A DNA stretch of 11,002 nucleotides, from assembly GCA_024220525.1 (NCBI GenBank), contig JAMYWO010000175.1, positions 33,813 through 44,814 on the forward strand. The letters run 5' to 3'. Of the stretch, positions 8,420 to 11,002 are shown piece by piece. Position numbers and translations under genes: made by a program. The notes beneath the pieces were generated by a model. The model searched no databases. It saw nothing but the letters and a program-made list of their open reading frames with translations, and was not told the DNA's origin. Source of the stretch: Cochliopodium minus (Eukaryota > Discosea > Himatismenida > Cochliopodiidae). How positions within the stretch are numbered: the first letter of the stretch is position 1; the number at the start of each line of letters is the position of its first letter.

Positions 8420-9402
8420 ATGCACGATATACAAATCAACTTTGAGGATGTATTCTTCAAATATCATTCCAAATATTGCTTTGAAAATAATCATACAACA
8501 AAAAAATTTTATGAATGTCCTTTATTGAAATTATTGAATGATAATGGAGAAGGAATGAGTTTTGGAATTGGTAAAATAAAATAATCTCAATTAAACATTC
8601 AGCTCTTTCATATAATTTGTCATTTAAATTAATATTCAAATAAATAAAAGGAAATAACATCAAAATAGAATGGAATAATCCACAAAACATCAAAAAACTG
8701 GATAAGACATTACATTTTTCAAATGTTCCAAAATATCTTTCAGTAAAAGATCTGATAGAATTCATAAAAGAAACAAAAATGATTGATTTACAATCAGGAT
8801 TAGATTGGAAGAAAATGAAATTGAAAATAAAAAACACAGATTCATTTCTAAGAATGGAACATAAACTATTTGCAAATTTCACTGAAGAAGATAAAAAATT
8901 TAATTTCCTCTTGGTATATTCAGAATTAGAAATGAAAGTGAAAATAAAGAGTAAATCACCAGATATAGAAACAGAATTAGCGATAGGAAGAATATCAGCA
9001 AACCATACCATCTATACTTTAAGAAAATATATCGTCACATCAATCTTTAAAGATGAAATAAGCATTTCAGATTTGAGTATGACATTCAAAAATAAAAATA
9101 TAAAAGACAACAAATTATTATCCAAAATCTCCAACAAAATGTCAGACGGAGATTACATCTTATGTGAATTTGAATTTGATAAATCATTATCACAGCCAAC
9201 GCAATCAGAATATGAATCCCAAACACAAAAACTTCTCGAAAAAAACTCTTACCTCAAAAAAGCAAGTGAAAAGTTGAAAGAAAGCGAAATTGATACTCAA
9301 CAAAACTTTCTAGACAAGTTCTTAAAGAGCAATAACCTTTTGTTTTTTGGTATTATTATGCTTTTTTTTGCTTTTATGGCAAGATTGTTCCGTTCTATGT
9401 AA
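8375..9402 (+). CDS. Tail-anchored protein with ubiquitin-like fold(s), family unknown
   Basis: Two exons: 8375 or 8420 to 8570, and 8651-9402 (stop TAA). The 80-base intron starts GTAAAA and ends AAAAG; G+GA completes a glycine. The length is 300 residues from the ATG at 8420 or 315 from the in-frame ATG at 8375. I favour 8420, which directly follows an A-run, but cannot exclude 8375. Counting from 8420, residues about 142-226 read like a ubiquitin fold: strand MKVKIKSK, strand ELAIGRISANHT, helix TLRKYIVTSIF, then LSMTFKNKNIKDNKLLSK and SDGDYILCEFEF. A similar pattern may precede it at 52-142 (IKIEWN, VPKYLSVKDLIEFIKE, MKLKIKN, FNFLLVY). A charged, probably coiled region (230-275) leads to one hydrophobic segment, NNLLFFGIIMLFFAFMARLF (about 278-297), with only three residues after it, typical of tail-anchored proteins. 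The substrate or partner is unknown. The gene structure is firm; the fold call is inference. Confidence 0.78.
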
Positions 9403-9657
9403 AAAAAAATTATTGTGTTGACTGTCAAGAAAAAAGAAAAATTTTTATTTATTTTAAAAAACATCATTAAATTTCATTCAAAGACTTTAATTTTGAGTAA
9501 CAATTTGATAGTATTTGATTTAGTTAAATGTTTAGTTTATTTTGTTTATTCTTCAAAAATCAATAAATAAAAAAAAGATTGAAGAGATTATTTTCGCAAA
9601 ATTAAATTCTTTGTTCACCCACCGTTAAATCAAAAATACCTTTTATAATTTGAAAAA
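9403..9657. other. Spacer upstream of the F-box/SPRY gene
   Basis: This is 255 bases of AT-rich spacer on the plus strand between the tail-anchored gene and the F-box/SPRY start codon. AATAAATAAA at about 9560-9572 could serve as a polyadenylation signal for the upstream gene, but such strings are common by chance here. I see no gene or RNA element. Confidence 0.4.
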
Positions 9658-10991
9658 ATGAATGGAAGTTATCAAATAACACCCAAAATAATCAAAAAAT
9701 TGGAATTTTTGGAAAAGGAATATAATTTAAAGGGGAATTTGGAAGAGAAATTGTTGAATCTGATAGAATTTTATACCTCCAATAATAACAATAATCATTT
9801 CCATGATTATGAAAAGAAAAGAAATCTTCCAGATTCATTGACATCGTTGATTGTATCCTTTTTGCCACTGAAAAGTTTGATCAATTTTTCTCTCACAAGC
9901 AAAAAATGTTGGCAAATAGTAAAAAGACAAGATCTATGGGTAAATAAAAAGGATATCAACTATAACCTTTAATAAAAAAAATATAAATCAATTTGAACAA
10001 AATATATAAATCAATTTGAACAGTATTTTTTTAAATTCTTTTTTTTTAATTTTCAAAAAAGCATAAAATCTGCTTCAAACATTTCGATGATAATTATTTC
10101 AAAAAAATCAACAAAACATATCCAGAACTGAGTTGGCTTGAAAAGTACAAATATTGTTCACCTTTCGAATGGGATATAAAAGCATCAAGATCTGATATAA
10201 AATTTTTGTAAAAGAAAACAAAAATCAAATAAATTTTAAAAAACAAATTTAAAAAAACAAATTTAAGAAAAAATAATAGAATGGCAGATACAAAATCTCT
10301 ACAATGGGCATTTTCTAAATCTAAATTGTCTTACTGTAAAGGAGTACACAAATTTATCATTAAAATAGTGGAAGTAGAAGAGGGGAGGAGAGGAGCTTTT
10401 CACATAGGTGTAACCAAAAGTAAAAGAAGAAAAGCTTAAAAAAAAAATTATTTCTAATTAAAATTAATAAAAAATAGATCTTAAAAAAAGTTTCAATTCT
10501 TATTTGGGAAGTTCTGAAAAAGGTTTTAAATCTTTTATTTGTTTTTTATTTTAGATTAGAAAGTTTATAATTTATTTTTTTTGTTTGTAGGTTGGAGTAT
10601 TTATGATGGAAACAAATCTTACCATAAGGTAAACAAAAGAATGTTCACATGCAATCACAAAAATAAATAAAATAAATTATTATTATTTTTTAAAAAAAAT
10701 AATTTTAAATAGGGAATTTCTAAAAATCTTGAAAATGGAGGAACAAAAGACTACTGGAAGAAAGGGGATGTGATTAGTATAATTTTAAACATGGAAAAAA
10801 AAACTTTATCCACCGAAATTAATGGTACCATAAGCCTTGTTTTTTCTGATCTTCCTCCTAAACTGCATTTCGCTTCTACAACTGGTGGTAATTAATTTTA
10901 TTTTTGTACATTATTTGTAATAGTTTATTTCTTTGTTACTTTGACAGGTTCGATTTTCAGTGTGAAGCACAGGTTTTTGGGATTCTCTTAG
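9658..10991 (+). CDS. F-box/SPRY domain protein (Fbxo45-like architecture)
   Basis: Seven exons: 9658-9939, 10062-10208, 10281-10419, 10478-10522, 10591-10628, 10713-10887 and 10948-10991 (stop TAG); all six junction phases agree, giving 289 residues. An F-box spans about 56-105: LPDSLTSLIVSFLPLKSLIN, then SLTSKKCWQIV and DLWHKICFKHF across the first intron. A SPRY domain spans about 130-285: FEWDIKASRSDIKI, GVHKFIIKI, AFHIGVTK, SYLGSSEKGWSIYDGNKSYHK, YWKKGDVISIILNM, the EINGT turn, and DLPPKLHFASTTGG. In the family the F-box docks on SKP1 within an SCF or SCF-like ligase and the SPRY domain recruits the substrate. Human FBXO45 has the same domain order and is 286 residues. The two small SPRY exons are 45 and 38 bases. 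The ATG at 10282 is out of this frame and soon meets a stop, so a separate SPRY gene is unlikely. Confidence 0.88.
9981..10022. repeat. Two 19-base direct repeats with 23-base period in an intron
   Basis: ATATAAATCAATTTGAACA occurs at 9981-9999 and exactly again at 10004-10022, separated by four bases, within the first intron of the F-box/SPRY gene (9940-10061). It looks like a recent small tandem duplication. The second copy runs into CAG at 10021-10023, but the exon's phase-correct acceptor is at 10061. Confidence 0.8.
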
Positions 10992-11002
10992 TCAATTTTA
11001 TT

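Noticed and set aside
8457-9011. Minus-strand frame of 184 codons
   Set aside because: It lies opposite both exons of the tail-anchored gene and crosses its intron. The plus-strand reading has a clean splice, a plausible fold and a membrane tail; this one has none.
10282-10419. A separate SPRY gene starting at the ATG at 10282
   Set aside because: That frame meets a stop before the SPRY strands. Using the acceptor at 10280 keeps the F-box frame open and gives the right phase for all later exons.
1-11002. Mobile element, CRISPR array, tRNA or rRNA
   Set aside because: I saw no transposase or reverse transcriptase motif, no terminal inverted repeats, no regular spacer array, and no tRNA-like cloverleaf or rRNA core on either strand. 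The repeats present are simple sequence or short pairs.

Overview
The window looks like compact, very AT-rich nuclear DNA from a eukaryotic microbe. The evidence is eukaryote-specific families (SKP1, RNase P subunit Rpp30, F-box, SPRY, MYND) and many short spliceosomal introns with GT..AG ends, mostly starting GTAA or GTTN. Homopolymer-like T/A tracts fill nearly all non-coding DNA. TAA, TAG and TGA all end genes here, so the standard code fits. An amoeboid or anaerobic protist (for example an Anaeramoeba-like or amoebozoan lineage) is a guess from style only; I see no marker that fixes the taxon.

Most genes are split, so I rebuilt them by matching splice sites, codon phase and family motifs. 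Minus strand, from right to left: RPP30 (8276-7137, four exons), SKP1 (6944-6453, one exon), a MYND-finger plus ankyrin-repeat protein (6359-3755, seven exons), a cysteine-rich protein with three pairs of CxxC knuckles (3458-1742, five exons) and a glutaredoxin carrying a 370-residue low-complexity tail (1585-83, three exons). Plus strand: a tail-anchored protein with one, perhaps two, ubiquitin-like folds (8420 or 8375 to 9402, two exons) and an F-box/SPRY protein (9658-10991, seven exons including 45- and 38-base micro-exons). RPP30 and the ubiquitin-like gene are divergent across about 100-140 bases.

Three of the seven genes touch ubiquitin biology: SKP1 is the SCF adaptor that binds F-box proteins, an F-box/SPRY substrate receptor lies 2.7 kb away, and a membrane-anchored ubiquitin-like protein sits between them. 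Neighbourhood means little for function in eukaryotes, so this is an observation rather than evidence of an operon-like system. RPP30 belongs to tRNA 5'-end processing and the glutaredoxin to thiol redox chemistry.

Non-coding stretches hold T/A-rich simple sequence (1-82, 3032-3283, 3959-4130) and a few short direct repeats in introns or spacers. I found no rRNA, tRNA, transposon, CRISPR array or viral gene.
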